Below are positions 1 to 6,837 of a DNA stretch of 9,940 bases, piece by piece. The DNA is from Clostridia bacterium (GTDB lineage: Bacteria > Bacillota_A > Clostridia > Christensenellales > Borkfalkiaceae), in the NCBI GenBank assembly GCA_017621955.1, contig JAGASB010000336.1:1-9940 (forward strand), read 5' to 3'. The first letter of the stretch is position 1, and every line of letters starts with the position of its first letter. The notes under the pieces were generated by a model. The model saw nothing but the letters and a program-made list of their open reading frames with translations, did no database searches and had not been told where the DNA came from. A program made the translations under genes and the position numbers.

Positions 1-719
1 AAATCGGCGTTGATCCTAAAAAGGACTTAAACGTTAAGATCGGTTTAGTTGGTAGCGAACTTTTAACCGACGCTATGCGTGAAGAAATGCATAAGGCGTG
101 GGGCGACGATATGTTGGTTACTTCAAACTACGGCATGAGTGAACTTATGGGGCCTGGTGTTTCTGGGGAGTGTGAATACCTTTGCGGTATGCACATTAAC
201 GAAGACTATTTTATTCCAGAAATTATCAATCCTGAGACGGGCGAAGTACTTCCTGCCGGTGAAAAGGGTGAACTTGTAATCACTTGTATCAAAAAAGAAG
301 GATTACCACTCATAAGGTATAGAACGAAAGATATTACAAGGCTTATTTACGAACCTTGCAAAGGTGGTAGGACGTTCTGCCGTATGGACAACTTGTCGGG
401 AAGACGCGACGATATGCTCAAAATCCGTGGCGTAAACGTTTTCCCAAGCCAAATTGAAGAAGTTATTTTAAGTTTTGACGAACTTGGTCCGCACTATGAA
501 ATAATTGTTACAAGACAAGGCTATACCGATAAACTTGAAATACGTGTTGAACTAGCAAGTTCGACAGACTCGTATGGGGTATTACAAAGTTTATCTGAAA
601 AAATTAGAAATAAATTAAAAATCATGCTTGGTTTAGATGCAAAGGTAAAACTTGAATCTCCAAACACGTTGCAACGTTTTGAAGGCAAAGCAAAACGAAT
701 AAAAGATTTAAGAGGTTAA
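1..719 (+). CDS. paaK: Phenylacetate-CoA ligase family protein (aryl-acid:CoA ligase 1), C-terminal part
   Basis: AMP-forming ligase that would activate an arylacetate with ATP and CoA through an aryl-adenylate. The gene enters from the left edge; the reading frame is already open at base 3, so 238 residues are visible of about 430 expected. The N-terminal half with the ATP P-loop lies outside. Visible are the GSE motif that replaces the usual GAE, the adenylate-forming core YGMSE followed by MGPG, YRTKD, the hinge block GRRDDMLKIRGVNVFPSQ, and a C-terminal EGKAKR holding the likely catalytic lysine. It aligns along its whole visible length with the second ligase at 3047-4345 but is clearly diverged. 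The CxCGRT element of that paralogue is CKGGRT here, so one cysteine is missing. The stop codon lies one base before iorA, so the two are co-transcribed. The family is sure; the substrate (phenylacetate, indoleacetate or hydroxyphenylacetate) is not. Confidence 0.93.
   Translation, partial: IGVDPKKDLNVKIGLVGSELLTDAMREEMHKAWGDDMLVTSNYGMSELMGPGVSGECEYLCGMHINEDYFIPEIINPETGEVLPAGEKGELVITCIKKEGLPLIRYRTKDITRLIYEPCKGGRTFCRMDNLSGRRDDMLKIRGVNVFPSQIEEVILSFDELGPHYEIIVTRQGYTDKLEIRVELASSTDSYGVLQSLSEKIRNKLKIMLGLDAKVKLESPNTLQRFEGKAKRIKDLRG
426..448 (+). repeat. 23-bp exact direct repeat, copy 1 (in ligase 1)
   Basis: Twenty-three bases are identical to 4040-4062. They encode RGVNVFPS-hinge residues in the same frame of both ligases, with the same synonymous codon at every position although the surrounding sequence has diverged. 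This could be a trace of gene conversion or shared codon preference. Recombination between the copies would delete iorAB. Confidence 0.75.
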
Positions 720-720
720 A

Positions 721-2460
721 ATGAAAGAGAAGATTATTATGTTAGGAAACGAAGCCATTGCTCGTGGTGCTTATGAGGCTGGCGTGAAAGTTTCAAGTGC
801 TTATCCTGGGACACCTAGTACGGAAATTAGTGAAAATTTAGCAAAGTATCAAGAAGTTTATACCGAATGGGCACCAAACGAAAAGGTTGCTCTGGAAGTT
901 GCGTTCGGTGCTTCGTTCGCAGGTGTAAGAAGTCTTGCGTGTATGAAACACGTTGGTCTTAACGTAGCGAGTGACCCACTTTATACTTTTTCATACACAG
1001 GTGTAAACGGCGGTGCTGTTATCGTTGTTGCTGACGACCCGGGACTTGCAAGTTCGCAAAACGAACAAGATACTAGAATGATTGCACGTTCTGCTCATGT
1101 TCCCGTTTTAGAACCGTCTGACAGTATGGAAGCAAAAGAGTTTATCAAATTTGCTTATGAATTAAGTGAAAAGTACGACACTCCCGTAATTTTAAGAACG
1201 ACTACTAAACTTTCACACTCACAAAGTGTTGTTGAGTTTTGTGATAGAGTAAACGTTGAAGATAAAACTTACGAAAGAAACGTTAGAAAGTACGTTATGA
1301 TGCCTGCATCGGCAATCGGTAGGCACGTCGTTGTTGAAGCTCGTGATGAAAAACTTGCCGTTGACGGTTGTAATTTCCCTGTAAATAAAATGGAAATTAA
1401 GGATAAAAAAATCGGCTTTATTACGTCTGGTATTCCTTATCAGTACGTTAAAGAAGTGTGTCCTGATGCAAGTGTACTTAAATTAGGGCTTGTAAACCCG
1501 CTACCCAAAAAACTCATTGAAGAATTTATTTCACAAGTAGAAACGGTGTACGTCTTTGAAGAACTTGAACCTGTAATCCAAGAACAAATTCAGTCTTGGG
1601 GCTATAACGTTAAAGGTAAGGAATTGTTTACGAAACAAGGCGAATATAGTGCTAATATGCTTAAAAAAGTAATTTATGGTACGGAAGACGCTGTGTTTAC
1701 AAAAAAAGAAGTTCCTAACCGTCCGCCTATACTTTGCCCAGGCTGTCCGCATAGAAGCGTGTTTTCTGTACTAAACAAACTTAAAATACACGCTGCGGGC
1801 GATATAGGTTGTTATACGCTCGGTGCAGTTGCTCCACTTGGTGTTATAGATATCACTCTTTGCATGGGCGCAAGTATCTCTTCGCTTCACGGTATTGAAA
1901 AGGCAAAGGGTAAAGAGTTCCTTAAAAATTGGGTTGCTGTAATCGGAGACTCTACGTTTTTACATACGGGCGTAAATTCTTTGATAAATATGGTTTACAA
2001 TAAGGCAACAGGCACCGTTATGATTCTTGATAATAGAACTACGGGTATGACGGGACACCAAGAACACGCTGCGACGGGTAAAACGCTTAAAGGTGAACCA
2101 ACAAACGCTATTGACCTTGCAGAGTTGTGCAAAGCAATCGGTGTTCCAAACGTAGTAACGGTTGACGCTTTTGATATAGTTGAACTTGAAAAAGTTATAA
2201 AACAGTCTGTCAACGGTGATACGTTGACCGTCATTATAGCAAAAGCACCTTGTGCGTTACTTAAAGGACAAAAATTTCCATATAAGTGCGTGTGCGATGC
2301 TGAAAAATGTAAAAAATGCGGAATGTGCTTAAAAATAGGTTGTCCTGCAATAACAAAACAAGCAGACGGTACCGTTAAGATTGATGAAACCATGTGTAAC
2401 GGTTGTGGTTTGTGTAAAAGTTATTGTAAATTCGGTGCGATAAGCAAGGTGGAAAAATAG
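721..2460 (+). CDS. iorA: Indolepyruvate ferredoxin oxidoreductase, alpha subunit
   Basis: Catalytic subunit of the thiamine-diphosphate enzyme that interconverts arylpyruvates (indolepyruvate, phenylpyruvate) + CoA with aryl-acetyl-CoA + CO2, exchanging electrons with ferredoxin in the cytoplasm. At 579 residues it has a normal length. The N-terminal pyruvate-oxidoreductase-like domain carries AYPGTPSTEI (27-36). The TPP-binding domain has CPGCPH (339-344) and GDSTF (409-413) running to DN (437-438). The C-terminal ferredoxin domain has two [4Fe-4S] motifs: C530, C533, C536, C541 (CX2CX2CX4C, followed by P) and C559, C562, C565, C569. The start is fixed by AGAGGT at 711-716, which overlaps the end of the upstream ligase. 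iorB follows after one base, as expected for the two-subunit enzyme. IOR is known to run as an oxidase in peptide fermenters and as a reductive carboxylase in arylacetate users. The two flanking AMP-forming ligases favour the second role, by inference. Confidence 0.97.
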   Translation: MKEKIIMLGNEAIARGAYEAGVKVSSAYPGTPSTEISENLAKYQEVYTEWAPNEKVALEVAFGASFAGVRSLACMKHVGLNVASDPLYTFSYTGVNGGAVIVVADDPGLASSQNEQDTRMIARSAHVPVLEPSDSMEAKEFIKFAYELSEKYDTPVILRTTTKLSHSQSVVEFCDRVNVEDKTYERNVRKYVMMPASAIGRHVVVEARDEKLAVDGCNFPVNKMEIKDKKIGFITSGIPYQYVKEVCPDASVLKLGLVNPLPKKLIEEFISQVETVYVFEELEPVIQEQIQSWGYNVKGKELFTKQGEYSANMLKKVIYGTEDAVFTKKEVPNRPPILCPGCPHRSVFSVLNKLKIHAAGDIGCYTLGAVAPLGVIDITLCMGASISSLHGIEKAKGKEFLKNWVAVIGDSTFLHTGVNSLINMVYNKATGTVMILDNRTTGMTGHQEHAATGKTLKGEPTNAIDLAELCKAIGVPNVVTVDAFDIVELEKVIKQSVNGDTLTVIIAKAPCALLKGQKFPYKCVCDAEKCKKCGMCLKIGCPAITKQADGTVKIDETMCNGCGLCKSYCKFGAISKVEK

Positions 2461-2461
2461 T

Positions 2462-3031
2462 ATGAAAGATATGAATATTATGGTTGTAGGTGTCGGTGGA
2501 CAAGGAACACTTTTAACAAGTAGAATTATAGGTAAAACTGCACTTAAAGCAGGTTATGACGTGAAACTTTCCGAAGTACACGGTATGGCACAGCGTGGTG
2601 GAAGCGTAGTAACGTTCGTTCGTTTTGGCGCTAACGTTAGTGAACCCGTCGTTGAAGAAGGTTCGGCTGATATTTTAATTTCTTTTGAACGTTTAGAAGC
2701 GCTTAGATACGCTCATTTCCTTAAAAAAGATGGTATAATTATTGTAAACGATTGTAGAATTGACCCTATGACCGTTGTTATCGGTGCTAGCGAATATCCC
2801 GAAAACATTATTGAAAACTTAAAAAAGGAGCATACCGTTTACACTATTGACGGCGGTGCAGTTGCGAAAGAATTAGGTAACTCTAAGGTGTTAAACTCAG
2901 TTGTTCTTGGCTTGTCTGCAAAGCACATAGGTTTTACTAAGGAAGAATGGCTTGATGTTGTAAAAAGTACCGTTCCGCCTAAAACTATTGAAATTAACGA
3001 AAAGGCATTTGTTGAAGGTTATAAATATTAA
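2462..3031 (+). CDS. iorB: Indolepyruvate ferredoxin oxidoreductase, beta subunit
   Basis: Gamma-type domain subunit that pairs with IorA to form the active indolepyruvate oxidoreductase. It has 189 residues, the usual size of archaeal and clostridial IorB. The N-terminal glycine-rich loop VGVGGQGT (9-16) opens the fold, and the family block EVHGMAQRGGSV lies at 38-49. This block is shared with 2-oxoacid oxidoreductase gamma domains. The start ATG is one base after the iorA stop, with AAGGTGG (2446-2452) inside the end of iorA as ribosome binding site, so expression of the two subunits should be matched. Identification rests on both the motifs and the iorA neighbour; alone, it could be read only as a 2-oxoacid oxidoreductase gamma-like subunit. 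Confidence 0.95.
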   Translation: MKDMNIMVVGVGGQGTLLTSRIIGKTALKAGYDVKLSEVHGMAQRGGSVVTFVRFGANVSEPVVEEGSADILISFERLEALRYAHFLKKDGIIIVNDCRIDPMTVVIGASEYPENIIENLKKEHTVYTIDGGAVAKELGNSKVLNSVVLGLSAKHIGFTKEEWLDVVKSTVPPKTIEINEKAFVEGYKY

Positions 3032-3046
3032 AGCGAGGGAAACAAG

Positions 3047-4345
3047 ATGATTTGGAATGAAACCAAAGAATGTATGAGTAGAGATGAACTTACAGCGTTG
3101 CAGAGTAAAAGGCTTGTAAAACTAGTTGATTACGTTTATCATAACGTAGAGTTTTATCGCAAAAAAATGCAATCGCTCGGCATGCTTCCCGGTGATATTA
3201 AGGGGATAGAAGATATTGTAAAACTTCCCTTTACCACTAAGGACGACTTGCGTGATAATTATCCATTTGGGTTGTTTGCCGTTCCTCAATCGGAAATAGT
3301 GCGTGTACATGCTTCAAGCGGAACGACGGGTAAAGCGACGGTTGTAGGTTATACTCGTAAGGACATCGATATTTGGGCAGAATGTGTTGCAAGATGTCTT
3401 ACAATGGCTGGCGTTGCAAGAAATGACGTTATTCAAATTGCATACGGATATGGTTTATTTACAGGTGGTTTGGGCGCACATTACGGCGCTGAAAAAATCG
3501 GTGCTATGGTTGTGCCTATGAGTACGGGTAATTCTAAAAAACTTACTACGATGATGATTGACTTTGGGGCAACTGCAATCGCTTGTACTCCGTCTTACCT
3601 TTTGCATTTAACGGAATTATTAGAATCTGAAAATAAAATTAAGGATTTAAAACTTAAATATGCAATATGTGGCGCAGAACCTTGGACAGAAAAGATGCAC
3701 AAGGATATAGAAGAACGTTTACATATTAGCGCTCACGACATATACGGTTTAAGTGAAGTAATGGGCCCAGGTGTTGCTTGCGACTGTAATTTCCATAAAG
3801 GACTACACGTTTGTGAAGACCACTTCTATCCCGAAATACTCAATTCTGCAACTCTTACACCGCAAAAGACAGGTGAAACGGGTGAGTTAGTATTTACGAC
3901 GCTCACAAAAGAAGGTTTGCCGTTGCTACGCTATCGTACAAAGGATTTAACTAGTATCGACTATTCAACTTGTGAATGTGGTAGAACAAGTGCAAGAATT
4001 AGTAGATTTAAGGGCAGGGTTGACGATATGCTTATTATTCGTGGCGTAAACGTTTTCCCAAGTCAAGTTGAAGCGGCGCTCGTTGAAGTTGAAGAAGTTT
4101 CACCACACTATATGATTATTGTTGATAGAGTAAATAATCTTGACACGCTAGAAATTCAAGTTGAAGTTAATCCTAATTACTTCACTGACGAAATCAGGGG
4201 AATAGAAGCGTTGACTAAGAAGATTTCACACGTTCTTTCACAAGCATTGGGACTTAATCCTAAGGTTAAAATTGTTGAACCTCAAACACTTGTGAGAAGT
4301 GAAGGTAAAGCAGTACACGTTATTGATAAACGTAAATTATATTGA
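3047..4345 (+). CDS. paaK: Phenylacetate-CoA ligase family protein (aryl-acid:CoA ligase 2)
   Basis: Complete AMP-forming aryl-acid:CoA ligase of 432 residues, the normal family length. Motifs in order: P-loop SSGTTGKAT (90-98), GAEPW (209-213), YGLSE plus VMGPG (233-242), YRTKD (296-300), the hinge block GRVDDMLIIRGVNVFPSQ (323-340), and the C-terminal EGKAV with the probable catalytic lysine K421. C247, H254, C309 and C311 (CX6H plus CXC) are spaced like a structural metal site seen in some PaaK relatives; the metal is inference. GCGAGGGA at 3033-3040 places the ATG at 3047, 15 bp after iorB. Together with the upstream paralogue it sandwiches iorAB, so the operon may activate two different arylacetates or work over two affinity ranges. 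The natural product of the pathway would be aryl-acetyl-CoA handed to IorAB. Confidence 0.96.
   Translation: MIWNETKECMSRDELTALQSKRLVKLVDYVYHNVEFYRKKMQSLGMLPGDIKGIEDIVKLPFTTKDDLRDNYPFGLFAVPQSEIVRVHASSGTTGKATVVGYTRKDIDIWAECVARCLTMAGVARNDVIQIAYGYGLFTGGLGAHYGAEKIGAMVVPMSTGNSKKLTTMMIDFGATAIACTPSYLLHLTELLESENKIKDLKLKYAICGAEPWTEKMHKDIEERLHISAHDIYGLSEVMGPGVACDCNFHKGLHVCEDHFYPEILNSATLTPQKTGETGELVFTTLTKEGLPLLRYRTKDLTSIDYSTCECGRTSARISRFKGRVDDMLIIRGVNVFPSQVEAALVEVEEVSPHYMIIVDRVNNLDTLEIQVEVNPNYFTDEIRGIEALTKKISHVLSQALGLNPKVKIVEPQTLVRSEGKAVHVIDKRKLY
4040..4062 (+). repeat. 23-bp exact direct repeat, copy 2 (in ligase 2)
   Basis: Second copy of the repeat at 426-448, about 3.6 kb away in the same orientation, at the hinge motif of the second ligase. 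Confidence 0.75.
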
Positions 4346-4346
4346 T

Positions 4347-4352
4347 AAGGAG
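4347..4352 (+). promoter_or_regulatory. Ribosome binding site that decides the ACT gene start
   Basis: AAGGAG sits 9 bases before the ATG at 4362 and directly after the stop of ligase 2. It favours that ATG over an in-frame ATG at 4299 that lies inside the ligase gene. The 21 extra residues the earlier start would add do not look like ACT sequence. Confidence 0.85.
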
Positions 4353-4361
4353 ATTAAAATT

Positions 4362-4790
4362 ATGGTAGCAAAACAACTTTCAGTTTTTATTGAAAATAGA
4401 CAAGGGCGTTTAGGTGAAGTTCTTAACGTACTTAAATCAAACAAAGTAAATATTCTTTCTTTAAGTCTTGCAGACACCACTGAATACGGGCTTTTAAGAC
4501 TTATTGTTAATAACCCCGAACTTGGCAAAGAAAAACTTGCAGAAGAAGGATTTTCTACAATGCTTACCGACGTAATTGTTCTTAAAATTACGCACCAAGC
4601 AGGCAGTTTGCAAGGATTATTGAAAATTCTTTCTGACGAAGATATCAACGTAGAATACATGTACGGTCTTTCTATTGACGGCGATGAAGCTTCGGTAATG
4701 CTCAAAACTTCGGATATTAAAAAAGCAGAAAGTGTTTTTGATAAACAAAACGTTAAAATGTTGTCTTCTTCGGATATTGCTTCGCTATGA
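4362..4790 (+). CDS. Tandem ACT-domain protein (putative aromatic amino acid sensor)
   Basis: Small cytoplasmic protein of 142 residues made of two ACT domains and nothing else. The first begins at KQLSVFIENRQGRLGEVLNVL near residues 4-24 and has the GRLGEV ligand-loop pattern typical of ACT folds. The second begins near residue 70 (VIVLKITHQAGSLQGLLKIL). ACT domains bind amino acids as dimers, and stand-alone tandem ACT proteins are often found beside PaaK/IOR genes. From that context I infer it senses phenylalanine, tyrosine or tryptophan and modulates one of the operon enzymes; the partner is unknown. No DNA-binding or catalytic domain is visible. The start is set by the AAGGAG at 4347-4352. 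The last four bases form an ATGA overlap with the amidohydrolase gene, so translation of the two is likely coupled. Confidence 0.9.
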   Translation: MVAKQLSVFIENRQGRLGEVLNVLKSNKVNILSLSLADTTEYGLLRLIVNNPELGKEKLAEEGFSTMLTDVIVLKITHQAGSLQGLLKILSDEDINVEYMYGLSIDGDEASVMLKTSDIKKAESVFDKQNVKMLSSSDIASL

Positions 4791-5596
4791 TTATAGATTT
4801 TCACACACACGTTTTTCCAGACAAGATTGCTCAGTCAACAATAAGCGCCTTGCAAAGTAATTCGGGGACAAAACCCAATACTGATGGAACGGTGCAAGGT
4901 ATGTTGGATGCTATGGCTCGTGCTAATTCAGATATTTGCGTTACGTTACCCGTGCTTACAAAAGCTTCGCAGTTTGATAGTGTTTTGCGTTTTGCTTGTG
5001 CGGTTAATGAACGCTTTACTGATGCTGACAAAAGATTGATTTCCTTTGCCGGTATGCACCCGCAATGTGAAGACATTGACGGCAAGATGGCGCTTATAAA
5101 AAGTTGTGGCATTAAAGGCGTAAAAATTCACCCCGACTATCAAAATACTTATATTGATGATAAAGGATATATAGAAATTCTTAAATGTGCAAAAAAATAC
5201 GATTTAATCGTGGTTACACACAGCGGTGTTGACGATGGATTTAAGGGTGAGCCTATTAAATGTACACCTGATAGAATTCTTAAAGTAATTGAAGAAGTGG
5301 GGCACGATAAGTTTGTTTTAGCACATTACGGTTCGCACTTAATGTGGGAAGAAGTTCTTGATAAACTTGCAGGTAAAAACGTATACTTTGATACGGCGTT
5401 TACCCTTCACGAAATAAGTGAAAGTCTATTTAAGGCGATTATTTACAAGCACGGTGCGGATAAAGTTCTTTTTGCAACTGATTGTCCGTGGCGTGATATT
5501 AAAGATGACGTTGATATTTTAAAGTCATACAACCTTGACAAAGAAACGGAAGATAAAATATTTTATAAAAACGCATTAAAATTATTGGGAATATAG
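4787..5596 (+). CDS. Amidohydrolase-2 family metal-dependent hydrolase, substrate unknown
   Basis: A 269-residue single-domain TIM-barrel hydrolase of the amidohydrolase superfamily (amidohydrolase 2, related to ACMSD and resorcylate decarboxylases). Metal-site residues in order: H6 and H8 in the DFHTH motif, H145 (VVTHSG), H180 (LAHYG) and D232 (ATDCPW). K113 and H115 lie in the GVKIHPDYQ strand. No signal peptide or membrane segment is seen. The start codon overlaps the ACT stop as ATGA, and no Shine-Dalgarno site is evident, so it should be translated by coupling. Family members hydrolyse amides or lactones, or decarboxylate aromatic acids without redox cofactors. In this operon it might release an arylacetate from a conjugate or act on an aromatic carboxylate; both are guesses. 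TatD-type nuclease is a less likely alternative because the GMHP and HPDYQ arrangement differs. Confidence 0.88.
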   Translation: MIIDFHTHVFPDKIAQSTISALQSNSGTKPNTDGTVQGMLDAMARANSDICVTLPVLTKASQFDSVLRFACAVNERFTDADKRLISFAGMHPQCEDIDGKMALIKSCGIKGVKIHPDYQNTYIDDKGYIEILKCAKKYDLIVVTHSGVDDGFKGEPIKCTPDRILKVIEEVGHDKFVLAHYGSHLMWEEVLDKLAGKNVYFDTAFTLHEISESLFKAIIYKHGADKVLFATDCPWRDIKDDVDILKSYNLDKETEDKIFYKNALKLLGI

Positions 5597-5604
5597 GTGT
5601 TTAT

Positions 5605-6801
5605 ATGAGTATAAACCAAAAAGCTTACGCACTTGGTAGTAAGCGTTCTATTATTAGGGAAATTTTTGAATTTAGTAAAGTTCGTGCAAGTCAAATCGGG
5701 GCGGAGAACGTTTTCGATTTTAGTTTAGGCAATCCTAGTGTTGAGCCACCAAAAGACGTTGTTGAAGCATTAAAAGAGCTTGTGAACACGGATAATCAAA
5801 CACTTTTGCACGGTTACACTTCTGCACAGGGTGATTTACAAGTAAGGCAAACTGTCGCATCAAACATTAACCGTAGGTTCAACTTGAATTTATCGCCAAA
5901 CAATATATATATGACGTGTGGGGCGGCTGCATCTCTTAGCATTTGCTTAAAGGCCGTTGTAAATGAGGGCGATGAATGTGTCGTCTTTGCTCCTTTTTTT
6001 ACCGAATATAGAGTATTTGTCGAAAATGCTGGCGGAAAACTTGTGATTTCTAATCCTGATAAGAAAGACTTGCAGATAGATGCTGTTGACTTTGAAAGTA
6101 AAATCACAAATAAAACTAAGGCTGTTATAATCAATTCGCCAAATAATCCAAGCGGTGTAGTTTATACGGAAGACACCATTAAAAATGTTTGTGAAATACT
6201 TGAAAAAAAGCAAGAAGAATACGGGCATGAAATTTATTTGATTGCTGATGAACCTTATAGAGAGCTAGTGTATGGTGACGTATTCGTTCCGTATTTAATG
6301 AATTATTATAAAAACACCTTAGTGTGCTATTCTTATTCAAAATCTCTATCGCTTCCAGGTGAACGCATAGGGTATATTGCAGTTAATCCCGATATGCAAA
6401 ATAGCGTTGACGTATATCTTGCCGTTTGTGGTGCGGGTAGGTCGCTTGGTTACGTTTGTGCACCAAGTATGTTTCAAAAAGTGGTTGCTAAATGTATAGA
6501 TGCAAAGGTTAATATTAAAGCTTATCAAGAAAATCGTGATTTGTTATATGGCGCATTAACTGAGTATGGTTTTGATTGTGTCAAGCCTGACGGTGCGTTT
6601 TATTTGTTCGTAAAATCGCCTGACGTAGACGCTTTTTCGTTTTATGAAAAGGCAAAACAGCACGAAATTTTAATCGTGCCTTGTGATGATTTCGGCGTTA
6701 ATGGTTACGTTAGAATAGCGTACTGTGTAGATTATAATAGGATAAAAAAATCATTGCCTGCGTTTAGGTCGCTTGCAAAAGAATATGGATTATGCAAATA
6801 A
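5605..6801 (+). CDS. Class I/II PLP-dependent aminotransferase, probably for aromatic amino acids
   Basis: Fold-type I aminotransferase of 398 residues, usual length. Visible motifs: FSLGNPSVEPP (39-49), SPNNPSG (178-184) with N181, the PLP-pyridine aspartate D215 in IADEPYRE, the Schiff-base lysine K246 in SYSKSLSLPGERIGY with phosphate-binding R254, and the substrate-carboxylate arginine R370 (YVRIAY). It would exchange the amino group between glutamate and a 2-oxoacid. As last gene of the arylacetate/IOR operon, the likely 2-oxoacid is an arylpyruvate, closing the path to Phe, Tyr or Trp. Aspartate or alanine as substrate cannot be excluded from sequence alone. It starts 8 bp after the amidohydrolase, with AGGTG at 5595-5599 overlapping that stop. 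An intrinsic terminator follows directly at 6802. Confidence 0.93.
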   Translation: MSINQKAYALGSKRSIIREIFEFSKVRASQIGAENVFDFSLGNPSVEPPKDVVEALKELVNTDNQTLLHGYTSAQGDLQVRQTVASNINRRFNLNLSPNNIYMTCGAAASLSICLKAVVNEGDECVVFAPFFTEYRVFVENAGGKLVISNPDKKDLQIDAVDFESKITNKTKAVIINSPNNPSGVVYTEDTIKNVCEILEKKQEEYGHEIYLIADEPYRELVYGDVFVPYLMNYYKNTLVCYSYSKSLSLPGERIGYIAVNPDMQNSVDVYLAVCGAGRSLGYVCAPSMFQKVVAKCIDAKVNIKAYQENRDLLYGALTEYGFDCVKPDGAFYLFVKSPDVDAFSFYEKAKQHEILIVPCDDFGVNGYVRIAYCVDYNRIKKSLPAFRSLAKEYGLCK

Positions 6802-6825
6802 AAAATCCCGCACTTGCGGGATTTT
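6802..6825. terminator. Bidirectional intrinsic terminator between convergent genes
   Basis: A perfect 10-bp stem, AAAATCCCGC / GCGGGATTTT, closes a four-base ACTT loop. The T-rich tail CTTTTGTC follows on the + strand, and a T-run follows on the - strand because of the A-run at 6799-6805. It ends the aminotransferase operon from the left and the pyrophosphatase gene from the right; the two stop codons are only 36 bp apart. Confidence 0.92.
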
Positions 6826-6837
6826 CTTTTGTCTATT

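Noticed and set aside
1995..2393. 132-codon open frame on the - strand inside iorA
   Set aside because: It lies wholly inside iorA, whose TPP and ferredoxin motifs are intact. No family pattern is visible in the reverse frame.
4299..4361. Upstream ATG that would lengthen the ACT protein by 21 residues
   Set aside because: It lies inside the ligase gene, has no Shine-Dalgarno site, and the added residues do not fit the ACT fold. AAGGAG precedes the ATG at 4362.
4337..4810. 157-codon open frame on the - strand opposite the ACT gene
   Set aside because: It mirrors the ACT gene almost exactly, has no recognisable motif or ribosome binding site, and its protein is a serine/leucine-rich antisense artefact.
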